A stretch of 41,893 bases of DNA from Alphaproteobacteria bacterium (GTDB lineage: Bacteria; Pseudomonadota; Alphaproteobacteria; Sphingomonadales; JAKSBY01), in contig JAJFIV010000020.1 in the NCBI GenBank assembly GCA_021774625.1, positions 1-41,893 on the forward strand, read 5' to 3'. A program made the translations under genes and the position numbers. Position 1 is the stretch's first letter; each line of letters opens with the position of its first letter. The notes beneath the pieces are model-generated. The model was not told the origin of the DNA, made no database searches, and saw only the letters and a list, made by a program, of their open reading frames with translations. This document shows, in pieces, positions 26,501-37,059 of the stretch.

Positions 26501-26686
26501 CGGCTTTTAACATTACCATTACCCGCCAAAATAAGGCCACAATATAAACGCAATCCGTGCTATCTTGAGGGATAGTGTGGGAGAAGAAGCCGGGGAATAT
26601 AAAAAACACCGGGTTGAGGGCTTGACTCTTTGTATATTTTGTCATGTCTGGCCCTTAAGAGTAACAACTTAGCGATGGAGCAGCAA

Positions 26687-28213
26687 GTGAGCGCGAATAA
26701 TATGATGCAGACGGCAAAAGCCCCCGCGGTGTATATCCGGCGGGCGGCTGTCCTTTCTTTTGCTTTTCTTATTCTGATTGCCGGATATATGCAGGCGGAT
26801 GCCCGCCCGGCGCCGGACAGTTTTGCCGACCTGGCGGAAAAGCTTCTTCCCAGTGTGGTCAATATTTCCTCGACCCAGAATGTCGAGGTTGCCCGCGGGC
26901 GGCGCGGATCTCCGGATTTCCAGCTTCCGCCCGGCTCGCCTTTCGAAGATTTTTTTGATGAATTTTTCGGTGACCGCAATCAGGAAAACCCCGATAGTGA
27001 CAGCAATGACGAGGCGCCAACGCGGCGCGCGACGTCTTTGGGATCGGGATTTGTTATTGATCCGACGGGTTATATTGTCACCAACAACCATGTGATCGGC
27101 GAAGCGGACGAAATTATTATCCGTATGAGCGATGAGGAAGAATATCCGGCGGAAATTATCGGCCGGGATGTCCAGCTTGATATCGCCCTGCTGAAAATCG
27201 AACCAAACCGTGAATTGCCGTATGTTGAGTTTGGTGATTCCTCTGCTGCCCGCGTTGGTGACTGGGTGATGACCATCGGCAATCCCTTCGGTCTCGGCGG
27301 GTCGGTGACGGCCGGTATCGTTTCTGCCCGCCACCGGCAGATCAATTCCGGCCCTTACGACGACTACATTCAAACAGATGCGTCAATCAACCGCGGCAAT
27401 TCCGGTGGGCCCATGTTTAACATGGGCGGCCAGGTGATCGGAGTGAATACTCTGATTTTCTCACCGACCGGCGGCAATGTCGGGATCGGTTTCTCAATTC
27501 CGGCAAACCGGGTGAAGCTGGTAATTGAGCAACTGCGCGAATATGGCAAGTTCCAGCGCGGCTGGCTCGGTGTCAACATTCAGAATGTGACAAAGGATAT
27601 TGCGGAAAGCATTGGCCTTAAAGAAAGCAAGGGCGCCATTGTTTCCACTGTAGATCCGGACGGCCCCGCCAAATTGGCGGGTCTGGAGCCCGGGGACGTG
27701 ATTCAGGAATTTGCCGGTATTGAGGTAAAGAGATCCGCGGATTTGCCGTGGATTGTCGCCAGCACGGGGATCGGCAAAGAAGTGGGCGTAAAGGTTTTCC
27801 GCGACGGCAAAGTCAAAGAATTCACCATAACGACCAAACCCTTTCCCGAGCAACAGCAACAGATTGCTTCAGCCGCGCCGGAACCGGTGGCGCCGAAAGC
27901 GGAGGAGAGTGAAGTCCTTGGCATGATTCTGGCCTCCGGAAATAGGCAGCTGAGCGAGCGGTTCGATATTCCGAGCGATGTTGCGGGTGTTGTGGTTGTC
28001 AACCTTTCCCGCACCAGCGTCGCTGCCGAGCAGGGGATCCGCCCGGGTGATGTCATTGTTCAGGTTAACAAGGACGAAGTGACAACTTTCGGCCAGGTCC
28101 AGGCGCAAATTGACAGTGCGCAGGAAGCCGGACGCAAAGCCGTTCTGTTTCGGGTTTACCGGGACGGCACTTTCTTTCATGTTGCCATACCCATAGACAA
28201 GGCGGCAGGCTGA
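26687..28213 (+). CDS. degP: Periplasmic Do-like serine endoprotease DegP/DegQ family (GTG start)
   Basis: An HtrA protease of 508 residues with an N-terminal hydrophobic signal (about 19-38, cleavage near ADA-RP). The triad is His135 (VTNNHV), Asp165 (LDIALL) and Ser239 (NRGNSGGPM). A charged, Asp/Asn-rich LA-loop-like insertion (about 84-112) lies between the first strands. Two PDZ domains occupy about 295-390 and 415-505. GTG at 26687 is preferred because GGAG (26677-26680) sits six bases upstream; ATG at 26675 or 26702 are alternatives. It follows hflK-hflC-DUF2065, making an envelope proteostasis cluster, and ends at a strong terminator. Confidence 0.93.
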   Translation: MSANNMMQTAKAPAVYIRRAAVLSFAFLILIAGYMQADARPAPDSFADLAEKLLPSVVNISSTQNVEVARGRRGSPDFQLPPGSPFEDFFDEFFGDRNQENPDSDSNDEAPTRRATSLGSGFVIDPTGYIVTNNHVIGEADEIIIRMSDEEEYPAEIIGRDVQLDIALLKIEPNRELPYVEFGDSSAARVGDWVMTIGNPFGLGGSVTAGIVSARHRQINSGPYDDYIQTDASINRGNSGGPMFNMGGQVIGVNTLIFSPTGGNVGIGFSIPANRVKLVIEQLREYGKFQRGWLGVNIQNVTKDIAESIGLKESKGAIVSTVDPDGPAKLAGLEPGDVIQEFAGIEVKRSADLPWIVASTGIGKEVGVKVFRDGKVKEFTITTKPFPEQQQQIASAAPEPVAPKAEESEVLGMILASGNRQLSERFDIPSDVAGVVVVNLSRTSVAAEQGIRPGDVIVQVNKDEVTTFGQVQAQIDSAQEAGRKAVLFRVYRDGTFFHVAIPIDKAAG

Positions 28214-28242
28214 CGCTTATAATAGTCTTGCTCGACGGGGCG

Positions 28243-28280
28243 GGGGCCGGTGGTTTACCATCGGCCCCTGTTTTGTTTTA
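28243..28280 (+). terminator. Rho-independent terminator after degP
   Basis: An 11-bp stem pairs GGGGCCGGTGG (28243-28253) with CCATCGGCCCC (28258-28268) around a TTTA loop, with one G-U pair, and is followed by TGTTTTGTTTTA. It is immediately downstream of degP and 5 bp from the stop codon of the converging serB. Confidence 0.92.
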
Positions 28281-28284
28281 GACT

Positions 28285-29184
28285 CTATTGTGTGAAATCT
28301 GTCTTTCTGTACCCCTGAATATAAAGAAGTCCGGTCAGATCACTGTGACGGATGGCCATATCGGCGGCCCTGATGACCATTTCCCTGGCATGATAGGCGA
28401 CCCCCAGCCCCGCCTCATTCAACATCGGGATATCGTTGGCGCCGTCTCCCACCGCCAGAATTTGTGACGGGTGAAGACCCAGCGCCGTCCGCCCCATGAT
28501 CAGTTTCTGCCTTTTGGTCTCCGATGTCACGATCGGTTCTTCCACATGGCCGGTCAGCTTTCCCTGATCGATGATCAGGCGGTTGGCGTAATGTTCGTGA
28601 AAGCCGATGAGATTGGCAATGCGCCCGGTAAAGAAAGTAAAACCGCCGGAAACCAGATAGGTGCGGGCACCCTGTTGCCTCATGGTGCGGATCAGGGTTT
28701 CAGCCCCCGCAGTTAATGCGACCCGCTGGTCATAAACGTCCTGCAGGGCAGTTTCATTCAATCCGGCGAGCAACCGCACCCTTTTTTTCAAGGCCGCCGC
28801 AAAATCGGTTTCGCCGCGCATGGCCGCATCGGTGATGGCCGATACTTTGGCTTTAAGCCCGGCAAAATCCGCCAGCTCATCAATGCATTCCACGGTAATG
28901 ATGGTGGAATCCATATCGGCGATCAGCATCTTTTTTCTGCGCGCGGATACACTTTGACAGGCTATATCGATGGGCTTGCCGGTCAGTTCCGCCATCAGTC
29001 TTTTCTGCAGGATTTGCGGGTCAGGGCCCTGGAACGGAAGATCGAAGGCAATGCCGGGGTCCAGCCAATCCATCCGGCCGGAACTGCCGCCCATACTTTT
29101 GATAATATCGGATACGTGCCGGACATGATCCTCCGTCAAAATCGGATTAAGGGGGTTGACGAACAGGGTTGCGACAGCCTTCAT
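28285..29184 (-). CDS. serB: Phosphoserine phosphatase SerB
   Basis: SerB (299 residues) removes phosphate from phosphoserine in the last step of serine synthesis. An N-terminal ACT-like regulatory part (about 1-75) precedes the HAD catalytic domain with ADMDSTII (nucleophile Asp90, acid/base Asp92), ECIDELADFAG, MRGETDFAAALKKRVRLLAGL, VSGGFTFF and GDGANDIPML. The open frame extends to 29388, but homologues begin at the MKAVATLFVN start at 29184. It is divergent from miaA with only 24 bp between the starts, and converges on degP. Confidence 0.95.
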   Translation of the reverse strand: MKAVATLFVNPLNPILTEDHVRHVSDIIKSMGGSSGRMDWLDPGIAFDLPFQGPDPQILQKRLMAELTGKPIDIACQSVSARRKKMLIADMDSTIITVECIDELADFAGLKAKVSAITDAAMRGETDFAAALKKRVRLLAGLNETALQDVYDQRVALTAGAETLIRTMRQQGARTYLVSGGFTFFTGRIANLIGFHEHYANRLIIDQGKLTGHVEEPIVTSETKRQKLIMGRTALGLHPSQILAVGDGANDIPMLNEAGLGVAYHAREMVIRAADMAIRHSDLTGLLYIQGYRKTDFTQ

Positions 29185-29208
29185 GGAAGAAATCTTCAGG
29201 TTCGGATT

Positions 29209-30117
29209 ATGAAAAGACGTGTTCTCCTTATTGCAGGACCAACGGCCAGCGGCAAGTCCTGGATCGCGATGAATCTGGCGCGTACGGCATCCGCAGTCAT
29301 CATCAATGCGGATTCCATGCAGGTTTACCGCGATTTTTCGATCCTGACCGCCCGGCCCCGGAAAAAGGACATGAATAAAGCGGTACACCGGCTTTACGGC
29401 ACGGTTGATGGCGGTGAGGCCTGTTCGGTGGCCAGATGGCTAGCGGATGCAATGGCCGAGATTGAATGCGCCTGGCAGGCCGGTCAGGTGCCGATCCTGG
29501 TTGGTGGAACCGGGCTTTATTTCAGGGCGCTGCTGCACGGTCTGTCGCCGGTTCCGGATATTCCGGATGAGATTCGGGATACGGTGCGGAATTATACCTC
29601 CAGCGACCTTTATGATACCCTGCAGCGGGAAGACCCCGCCATGGCGGCAAAACTCCATCCCACAGACCGGCAACGGGCCGCGCGCGCCCTGGAGGTCAGT
29701 CGTGCGAGCGGCAAATCGCTGCTTGAATGGCAGGCGATGAACGGCGGCGGCCTCCAACAGTTCGAGCCCGACCTGAGCGTGACGAAAATTATCATTACCC
29801 TGCCGAGGGAAGAGCTTTATGCGCGCTGTAACGCCCGGTTTGCGGCGATGCTGGAGGAAGGGGCAATCGGGGAGGTGCAGACTTTGATTGCGCGAAAACT
29901 CTCATCCGGCCTGCCGGTCATGAAAGCAATCGGCGTGCCGGAAATTACCGGCCATCTTGCTGGGGACCTGTCACGGGAAGACGTCATCCGGCTCGGCAGT
30001 CAGGCAACGCGGCGCTATGCAAAGCGGCAACTGACCTGGTTCCGCAACCAGTGCGCGGACTGGGTATGGTATGATGGCCTGGATGAGAAAGGATTGGATC
30101 ATGCAGACTTATTATGA
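29209..30117 (+). CDS. miaA: tRNA dimethylallyltransferase MiaA
   Basis: MiaA (302 residues) adds dimethylallyl to A37 of tRNAs that read UNN codons. The P-loop is GPTASGKS (10-17), then [19 protein letters not shown], the tRNA/DMAPP region [20 protein letters not shown], and the late blocks [10 protein letters not shown] and [14 protein letters not shown]. The upstream frame to 28954 is antisense to serB and excluded. The ribosome binding site is weak. Its last 17 bases overlap ilvC. Confidence 0.96.
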   Translation: MKRRVLLIAGPTASGKSWIAMNLARTASAVIINADSMQVYRDFSILTARPRKKDMNKAVHRLYGTVDGGEACSVARWLADAMAEIECAWQAGQVPILVGGTGLYFRALLHGLSPVPDIPDEIRDTVRNYTSSDLYDTLQREDPAMAAKLHPTDRQRAARALEVSRASGKSLLEWQAMNGGGLQQFEPDLSVTKIIITLPREELYARCNARFAAMLEEGAIGEVQTLIARKLSSGLPVMKAIGVPEITGHLAGDLSREDVIRLGSQATRRYAKRQLTWFRNQCADWVWYDGLDEKGLDHADLL

Positions 30118-31129
30118 GCGGGACGCCGATTTCGGCCTGATCCGCGACAAAACAACCGTCGCCATCCTGGGTTACGGCAGCCAGGGCCATGCGCACGCCC
30201 TTAATCTGCAGGATTCTGGGGCGCAAAATGTCGTTATCGGCCTCCGGTCAGGTTCCGCAAACCGGGAAAAGGCCAGAGCCGCCGGGCTCAAAGTGCTGGA
30301 TATGGCTGAGGCTGTGCAGCAGGCTGATGTGGCCGCCATTATGATCCCGGACGAGTATCATGCTGCTCTTTACCGCGATGTGCTGGCCCCCAACCTGAAG
30401 GAAGGCGCCGCGCTCTGTTTCGCCCATGGCCTTGCCGTGCATTTCGGCTATGTTTCCGCCCGTTCCGATCTTGATGTCTTTCTGGTGGCGCCCAAAGGAC
30501 CGGGGCACGGCCTGCGCGCCGTGTTTGAAAAGGGCGGCGGGCTGCCCTGCCTTTTTGCCGTTGCGCAAGACGCTACGGGCCTGGCGCGGGATCTTGCCAT
30601 GGCCTATGCCGCAGGGATCGGCTGCGGCCGCGCCGGGATGATTGAAACCACATTCGGCGAAGAATGCATCACCGATATGTTCGGCGAACAGACGGTGCTT
30701 TGCGGCGGGCTGCCCTATCTGGTTCTGGCCGCCTTTGAAACCCTGGTCGAGGCCGGGTATACGCCGGAAATGGCTTATTTTGAATGCCTGCATGAAGTCA
30801 AACTGATCGTCGATCTTTTTTATACCGGCGGGCTGAAGGACATGTGTCATTCCATCTCGACCACGGCGGAATATGGCGGCCATCTGACCGGCGCCAGGAT
30901 TGTCAATGATCAGACCAAGGCCGAGATGAAACGCATTCTTGAGGATATCCAAAATGGCGGCTTCCCGAAAAAACTGATGGAAGATGCCGGCGCCGGAAAT
31001 CCGGATCTGTTGGCGCGGCGGAAATTGATGCTGGATCATCCCATTGAGGCCGCCGGTGAAAAGGTCCGGGCGCTTATGCCGTGGTTGCGGGAGAACCGGC
31101 TGGTAAAAGAGTCCGGGAAACGGGATTAG
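30101..31129 (+). CDS. ilvC: Ketol-acid reductoisomerase, class I, somewhat divergent
   Basis: IlvC (342 residues) converts acetolactate to dihydroxy-isovalerate using NADPH and Mg2+ in branched-chain amino acid synthesis. The Rossmann loop is [17 protein letters not shown] (24-40) with the NADPH loop [10 protein letters not shown]. Metal ligands are conserved: Asp192 and Glu196 (TDMFGEQ), Glu228 and Glu232 (ECLHE), plus Ser251. Deviations include AHGLAVHFG for the usual AHGFx[14 protein letters not shown] for KEETETDLFG, and [10 protein letters not shown] for YSISNTAEYG. The start at 30101 follows AAGGA by 7 bases. ilvBN, often found between miaA and ilvC in alphaproteobacteria, is absent here. 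Confidence 0.93.
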   Translation: MQTYYERDADFGLIRDKTTVAILGYGSQGHAHALNLQDSGAQNVVIGLRSGSANREKARAAGLKVLDMAEAVQQADVAAIMIPDEYHAALYRDVLAPNLKEGAALCFAHGLAVHFGYVSARSDLDVFLVAPKGPGHGLRAVFEKGGGLPCLFAVAQDATGLARDLAMAYAAGIGCGRAGMIETTFGEECITDMFGEQTVLCGGLPYLVLAAFETLVEAGYTPEMAYFECLHEVKLIVDLFYTGGLKDMCHSISTTAEYGGHLTGARIVNDQTKAEMKRILEDIQNGGFPKKLMEDAGAGNPDLLARRKLMLDHPIEAAGEKVRALMPWLRENRLVKESGKRD

Positions 31130-32475
<1,346 letters not shown>

Positions 32476-32509
32476 CGCATGTCCTAATATGTAACCAGAA
32501 TGGTGGAGA

Positions 32510-33391
32510 ATGCGCGCGGTGAGACGACCGCTCGGGAAAAGCGCCGGGTCAGCGGCTTGGTTTCGAGGGCTCGGTGTGCGCATCACCATCGGCTTCCTTC
32601 TCATATTGGCTATAGGCTTTCTGATTCTCAGCCGTCTCGATAATCCCTTTGTTGAAAAATTAAAAACCGGCGCCGCTGATCTGGCCGCTCCGGTTCTTGA
32701 AGTGCTGTCCTGGCCGGTGGAGAAAGTTCAGGATATGGGCAGCTGGTTTGGCGGCATATGGAATGTCAACGAGGAAAATCAGCGCTTAAAGGCGGAAAAT
32801 GCCAGGCTCAGGCAATGGCAGCAGGTGGCGCAGCGGCTTGATATGGAAAACCGCCGCCTCAGCGCCCTCTTGAATGCCAAACTGGTCAGGCCGGATGCGT
32901 TGGCCACCGCCCGCGTGGTTGGCGTTGCCGGCGGCCCCTTTGTCCGCAGCGTCCTGATCAATGCCGGGCGTGATTTGGGGATTGCTGAAAATCTTGCCGT
33001 GATCGATGAAAACGGTATTGTCGGGCGGGTCATTGCGGTTGGCGGCAATTCCGCCCGTGTGCTTTTGATCACCGATCTGAACAGCCGCATACCGGTTCGG
33101 GTCGAACGCTCCGCCCAGAACGGTATTCTGATCGGGCAGAATATTGACCGGCTGGAGCTCGGCTTTCTGCCCATTGACCGGGATATTGTAGTTGGCGACC
33201 GGCTGCTGACCTCGGGCCATGGCGGCATTTTCCCGCCGGATTTTCCAATCGGCGTGGTCACGGCCATCAATGGAGAGAGGGTTGATGTGGCGTCTCTGGC
33301 ATTTCTCGATAAGCTGGATTTTGTGCAAATCCTTGATTATGTGATCCCGCAAATCGATACCGGGGATGACGGAGAGGAAACAGGGCAATGA
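32510..33391 (+). CDS. mreC: Rod shape-determining protein MreC
   Basis: MreC (293 residues) is a bitopic protein that bridges MreB/MreD to PBP2 and activates it. One transmembrane helix lies at about 27-44 (ITIGFLLILAIGFLIL). A coiled coil follows (about 85-125, NEENQRLKAENARLRQWQQV), then the periplasmic beta-rich domain with NAGRDLGIAENLAVIDENGIVGRV and LTSGHGGIFPPDFPIGVV. GGAG precedes the ATG. Its stop overlaps mreD as ATGA. Confidence 0.95.
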   Translation: MRAVRRPLGKSAGSAAWFRGLGVRITIGFLLILAIGFLILSRLDNPFVEKLKTGAADLAAPVLEVLSWPVEKVQDMGSWFGGIWNVNEENQRLKAENARLRQWQQVAQRLDMENRRLSALLNAKLVRPDALATARVVGVAGGPFVRSVLINAGRDLGIAENLAVIDENGIVGRVIAVGGNSARVLLITDLNSRIPVRVERSAQNGILIGQNIDRLELGFLPIDRDIVVGDRLLTSGHGGIFPPDFPIGVVTAINGERVDVASLAFLDKLDFVQILDYVIPQIDTGDDGEETGQ

Positions 33392-33897
33392 ATCCAACCC
33401 GCGGTGAATGGCTTCAGATGGCTTTAAAGGCGGCCAGCCCGGTTTTTCTTGCACTGGGGCTGATTCTGCTGGCGATGCTGCCCTACGGCATGGCTTATCC
33501 GGGCATCATCATTCCCAATGTGGCGGTGATTGTTGTTTATTACTGGCTGATTCACCGGCCCGACCTGATGACACCGGCCATTGTATTTTTTATCGGGTTG
33601 ATTCTGGATTTTCTCAGCGGCGGACCGCCGGGTCTGAATGCGATCTCCCTGTTGCTGGTTTCCATATTCGTGGCAAAACAGGATGACATCCTGATCCGGG
33701 GGTCCTTTCTTCTGGTGTGGGCCGGCCTGGCCGTCACCGCCGTTGGGGCCGGTTTTGTGTCCTGGATGGTCGGCTCGCTTTATATGGCGGATGTACTGAA
33801 TGTCAGGCCCCTGCTGGTTCAGACTTTAATCACAATTGCCTTTTATCCTTTGTTCAGCTGGATGTTTGGACGATTGCATAAATCCATATTAGAATAG
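33388..33897 (+). CDS. mreD: Rod shape-determining protein MreD
   Basis: MreD (169 residues) is a polytopic inner-membrane protein of the elongasome. About five hydrophobic helices are visible, with the family-like segment RPDLMTPAIVFFIGLILDFLSG (positions about 54-75) and GPPGLNAISLLLVSI. Assignment rests on composition and position between mreC and mrdA. It is translationally coupled to mreC. Confidence 0.92.
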   Translation: MNPTRGEWLQMALKAASPVFLALGLILLAMLPYGMAYPGIIIPNVAVIVVYYWLIHRPDLMTPAIVFFIGLILDFLSGGPPGLNAISLLLVSIFVAKQDDILIRGSFLLVWAGLAVTAVGAGFVSWMVGSLYMADVLNVRPLLVQTLITIAFYPLFSWMFGRLHKSILE

Positions 33898-33931
33898 CCG
33901 GCGCGCTATGTGAAAGTGAGAAGGACAGTCG

Positions 33932-35803
33932 TTGGATTCGGAAGGCGAAAAATACCGTTTTTACAGCCGCAGGGCCGCCCTGCTGGCGGGGGCGCAGGGT
34001 CTGCTGGTCACGGCCCTTGCCGGGCGCATGTATTATCTCGGCGTTGTTGAATCCAGTGAATATAAGACGCTGGCCGATGAAAACCGCCTGTCGCTGAGGC
34101 TCCTGGCGCCCGACCGGGGTGAAATTCTTGACCGCAGCGGCCGGGAACTGGCCACCAACCGGCGCGACTACCGGGTTTTTCTGGTCCCCGAACAGGCAAA
34201 GAATGTGGCTAAAACCCTGCACTCCCTGGGGCGGATCATCACACTTTCCGAAAGCGATCAGCGGCGGGTCGAACGGCAAATTGCCCGCCAGCGCTCTTTT
34301 TTGCCGGTGACGGTGGCGGAAAATCTCGACTGGGATACGTTCGCCCGGGTCAATGTGGCGAGCCCTTCTCTGCCCGGGGTGCAGTCGGGCATGGGCAATA
34401 CCCGGCTTTACCCCGACGGGCCCCTGCTGTCCCATGTGGTGGGCTATGTGGGAGCGGTGACCGAGGAGGAAGTCGGCAATGATCCGGTGTTGGAACTGCC
34501 AGGTTTCAAGACCGGGAAAAGCGGCCTTGAGCGCGCCTTTGAAAGCAGGCTGCGCGGCGAGGCCGGGTCCAGCCGGGTCGAGGTCAATGCCTATGGCCGG
34601 GTGATCCGCGAAGTGCAGCGCCAGGAAGGGCGGCCCGGCGAGAATATGGTCCTGACCCTTGACATTGCGCTGCAGAAATATGCGGCCGAACGGCTGGGCG
34701 AGGAAAGCGCCGCCGCCATTGTCATGGATGTGCACAATGGTGAACTGCTGGCCATGGCCTCGACACCCGCTTACGACCCCAACCAGTTTAATTTCGGTAT
34801 CAGCAGGGAAAACTGGGAGGCGCTGGTGCGTGATCCCCGTAAACCGCTGGTCAATAAATGCGTGGCCGGGCAGTATCCGCCGGGTTCCACCTTTAAAATG
34901 ATTGTCGCCCTGGCCGGGCTGGAAGCCGGGCTGATCGATCCGGAAACCGAGCATTACTGTTCCGGCCGCCATCGTTTTGGCGACCGTACCTTTCACTGCT
35001 GGCGACCCCAAGGTCATGGCAATCTGGGTCTGGTGGATGCCATTGCCCGCTCCTGTGATATTTATTTTTACAAAATCGCCATTGAAATCGGCATTGACCG
35101 TATTTCCGAAATGGCCCGGCAATTCGGCCTGGGCAGCGCCTATGGCCTTGAAATACCGGGTGAAGCCCGGGGTCTGGTGCCCTCAAAGGAATGGAAAATG
35201 GCGCTGGACGGTGTTCCCTGGCAGGCCGGGGAAACGCTGGTGCTGGGGATCGGGCAGGGGGCATTGCTGGCTTCACCCGTTCAGCTGGCGGTGATGACAT
35301 CCCGTATCGCCAATGGCGGGCGGGCGGTCATCCCCCGCATTGTTCATACCGTTGGCCAGGATATTGCTCCGCAGCAAACCGCGGCGCCGTTGATGCGGGT
35401 ATCTGACGACAATATGGCGGTGGTCCGGCGCGGTATGGAAAAAGTCCTGGAAGAAAAAGGCACGGCCTATCTTTCGCGGCTGCGGGGGGAGGGGATATCC
35501 ATGGCCGGTAAAACCGGCACCTCGCAGGTCAGACGTATCTCGAAAGCTGAGCGGGATACCCGTGTACTGAAGACCAAAGAACGCCCCTGGCAGGAACGCG
35601 ATCACGCGGTCTTTGTCGGTTACGGCCCCATTGAGAATCCGAAATATGCGGTTTCCATCCTGGTTGAACATGGCGGCGGCGGATCCACCGTGGCCGCACC
35701 CATTGCGCGGGATATTCTGCGCCGTACCCTTGAACTTGATCCGTCGGCAAACCCGCCGGTCCGGCCCGCTGATCTTCTCCGTCAGCGCGTCGCGGCTTTG
35801 TAG
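33932..35803 (+). CDS. mrdA: Penicillin-binding protein 2, peptidoglycan transpeptidase (TTG start)
   Basis: PBP2 (623 residues) cross-links peptidoglycan during cell elongation. A signal anchor (about 14-38) is followed by the pedestal with LLAPDRGEILDRSGRELATN and SHVVGYVG. The transpeptidase domain has STFK (Ser319 nucleophile, Lys322), SCD (374-376) and KTG (527-529). The TTG at 33932 is used because AAGGA (33921-33925) lies six bases upstream and the protein starts directly before the cytoplasmic tail; no better start is seen. It follows mreD by 34 bp. Confidence 0.95.
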   Translation: MDSEGEKYRFYSRRAALLAGAQGLLVTALAGRMYYLGVVESSEYKTLADENRLSLRLLAPDRGEILDRSGRELATNRRDYRVFLVPEQAKNVAKTLHSLGRIITLSESDQRRVERQIARQRSFLPVTVAENLDWDTFARVNVASPSLPGVQSGMGNTRLYPDGPLLSHVVGYVGAVTEEEVGNDPVLELPGFKTGKSGLERAFESRLRGEAGSSRVEVNAYGRVIREVQRQEGRPGENMVLTLDIALQKYAAERLGEESAAAIVMDVHNGELLAMASTPAYDPNQFNFGISRENWEALVRDPRKPLVNKCVAGQYPPGSTFKMIVALAGLEAGLIDPETEHYCSGRHRFGDRTFHCWRPQGHGNLGLVDAIARSCDIYFYKIAIEIGIDRISEMARQFGLGSAYGLEIPGEARGLVPSKEWKMALDGVPWQAGETLVLGIGQGALLASPVQLAVMTSRIANGGRAVIPRIVHTVGQDIAPQQTAAPLMRVSDDNMAVVRRGMEKVLEEKGTAYLSRLRGEGISMAGKTGTSQVRRISKAERDTRVLKTKERPWQERDHAVFVGYGPIENPKYAVSILVEHGGGGSTVAAPIARDILRRTLELDPSANPPVRPADLLRQRVAAL

Positions 35804-35815
35804 GGAAATATCATC

Positions 35816-36973
35816 ATGGGCATCAGCCTGATGTTCGGGCCACGGCAGGTAAGGAAAAGGCCGCTTCAGAAACTGAAAAAGCTGAACTGGCTGATTATCC
35901 TGATCCTGACCGGTATCGCCTTCATTGGCTTTGCCATGCTGTATTCGGTGGCGGGCGGTGATTTCAGTCCCTGGGCTTCGCGGCAGATGATCCGTTTTGC
36001 CTTCGCCTTGCTGCTGATGATCGCCATTGCCCTGACCGATCTCAGAATATGGATGGCGCTGGCGTATCCGGCTTATTTTGGCGGTCTGGCGCTCCTGATC
36101 GCCGTGGAACTGATCGGCGCGACCGGAATGGGCGGCCAGCGCTGGCTCGATATCGGTATTATGCGGATTCAGCCTTCGGAATTCATGAAACTGGCCGTGG
36201 TGCTGGCGCTGGCGCGCTATTTTCATGGTCTCAGCATTCACCGGGCGCAACGGCTGCAGAGCCTTGTGGTGCCGCTTTTTCTGATTGCCATCCCTGCCGC
36301 TCTTGTCGTGCGCCAGCCCGATCTCGGCACCGCGCTGATGGTCATTGTCGGCGGGATCGCCATCATCTTTCTTGCGGGCGCGCGGATGTGGCTGTTTGTG
36401 ACCGGTTTTATTGCCTCGCTGGCCGCCATTCCTGTTGTATGGAATCAACTGAGGGACTATCAGCAGGACCGGGTGCTGACCTTTCTCAATCCGGAAAACG
36501 ATCCCCTGGGGGCCGGTTATCAGATCATGCAGGCGAAAATCGCTCTTGGGTCCGGCGGTGTGTTCGGCAAGGGTTTTATGCAGGGCACCCAAAGCCATCT
36601 CAATTTTCTGCCGGAAATGAAGACGGATTTCATCTTTACCGTGCTGACCGAGGAATTCGGTATGGTTGGCGGGCTGGTGCTGATTTTGCTCTATATGATC
36701 CTGCTCGGCTATGCGGTTCTGGTCAGCATCAGCTGCCGGTCGCAGTTTGGGCGGATTCTGGCTTCCGGCCTTTCCTTCACCCTGTTTCTCTATGTCTTCA
36801 TCAATATCGCCATGGTGATGGGCCTGTTGCCAGTGGTCGGCGTGCCGCTGCCGCTGGTCTCATACGGCGGTTCCGCCATGCTCACCATGATGGTGGCTTA
36901 CGGCCTGATCCTGTCCGTTGCCCTGCACCGCGATATCACCATTTCCCGCACCAACCCCTTCGCCTGGGAATAG
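35816..36973 (+). CDS. rodA: Rod shape-determining peptidoglycan polymerase RodA (SEDS)
   Basis: RodA (385 residues) is the SEDS glycosyltransferase that works with PBP2. About ten transmembrane helices are evident. Signatures include LDIGIMRIQPSEFMKLAVVL, RQPDLGTALMVIVGG, the catalytic-loop region DRVLTFLNPENDPLGAGYQI (about residues 217-236) and GQSHLNFLPE-like TQSHLNFLPEMKTDFIF, ending with GVPLPLVSYGGSAMLTMM. It begins 12 bp after mrdA. The 86-bp gap to the converging putA has no clear terminator. Confidence 0.97.
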   Translation: MGISLMFGPRQVRKRPLQKLKKLNWLIILILTGIAFIGFAMLYSVAGGDFSPWASRQMIRFAFALLLMIAIALTDLRIWMALAYPAYFGGLALLIAVELIGATGMGGQRWLDIGIMRIQPSEFMKLAVVLALARYFHGLSIHRAQRLQSLVVPLFLIAIPAALVVRQPDLGTALMVIVGGIAIIFLAGARMWLFVTGFIASLAAIPVVWNQLRDYQQDRVLTFLNPENDPLGAGYQIMQAKIALGSGGVFGKGFMQGTQSHLNFLPEMKTDFIFTVLTEEFGMVGGLVLILLYMILLGYAVLVSISCRSQFGRILASGLSFTLFLYVFINIAMVMGLLPVVGVPLPLVSYGGSAMLTMMVAYGLILSVALHRDITISRTNPFAWE

Positions 36974-37059
36974 CATTTTTGCCAGGAATGACCCATCACT
37001 GGCCCTTTCCGGCACAGTTTATTTTTAAATAGGATATTCTGGTCCTGGCCGGGTGTGGT

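Noticed and set aside
26501-26686. Promoter search upstream of degP (TTGAGG, TTGACT and TATATT words near 26614-26638)
   Set aside because: None of the -35/-10 combinations has an acceptable spacer; a promoter probably exists but cannot be placed.
29185-29388. Upstream extension of serB on the minus strand
   Set aside because: It would run through the miaA P-loop region and has no similarity to SerB proteins.
33854-35122. Minus-strand open frame of 422 codons opposite mrdA
   Set aside because: Shadow of the transpeptidase gene, with no domain pattern and no ribosome binding site.
35273-36598. Minus-strand open frame of 441 codons opposite mrdA/rodA
   Set aside because: Spans two confident plus-strand genes and reads as a His/Gln-rich shadow frame.
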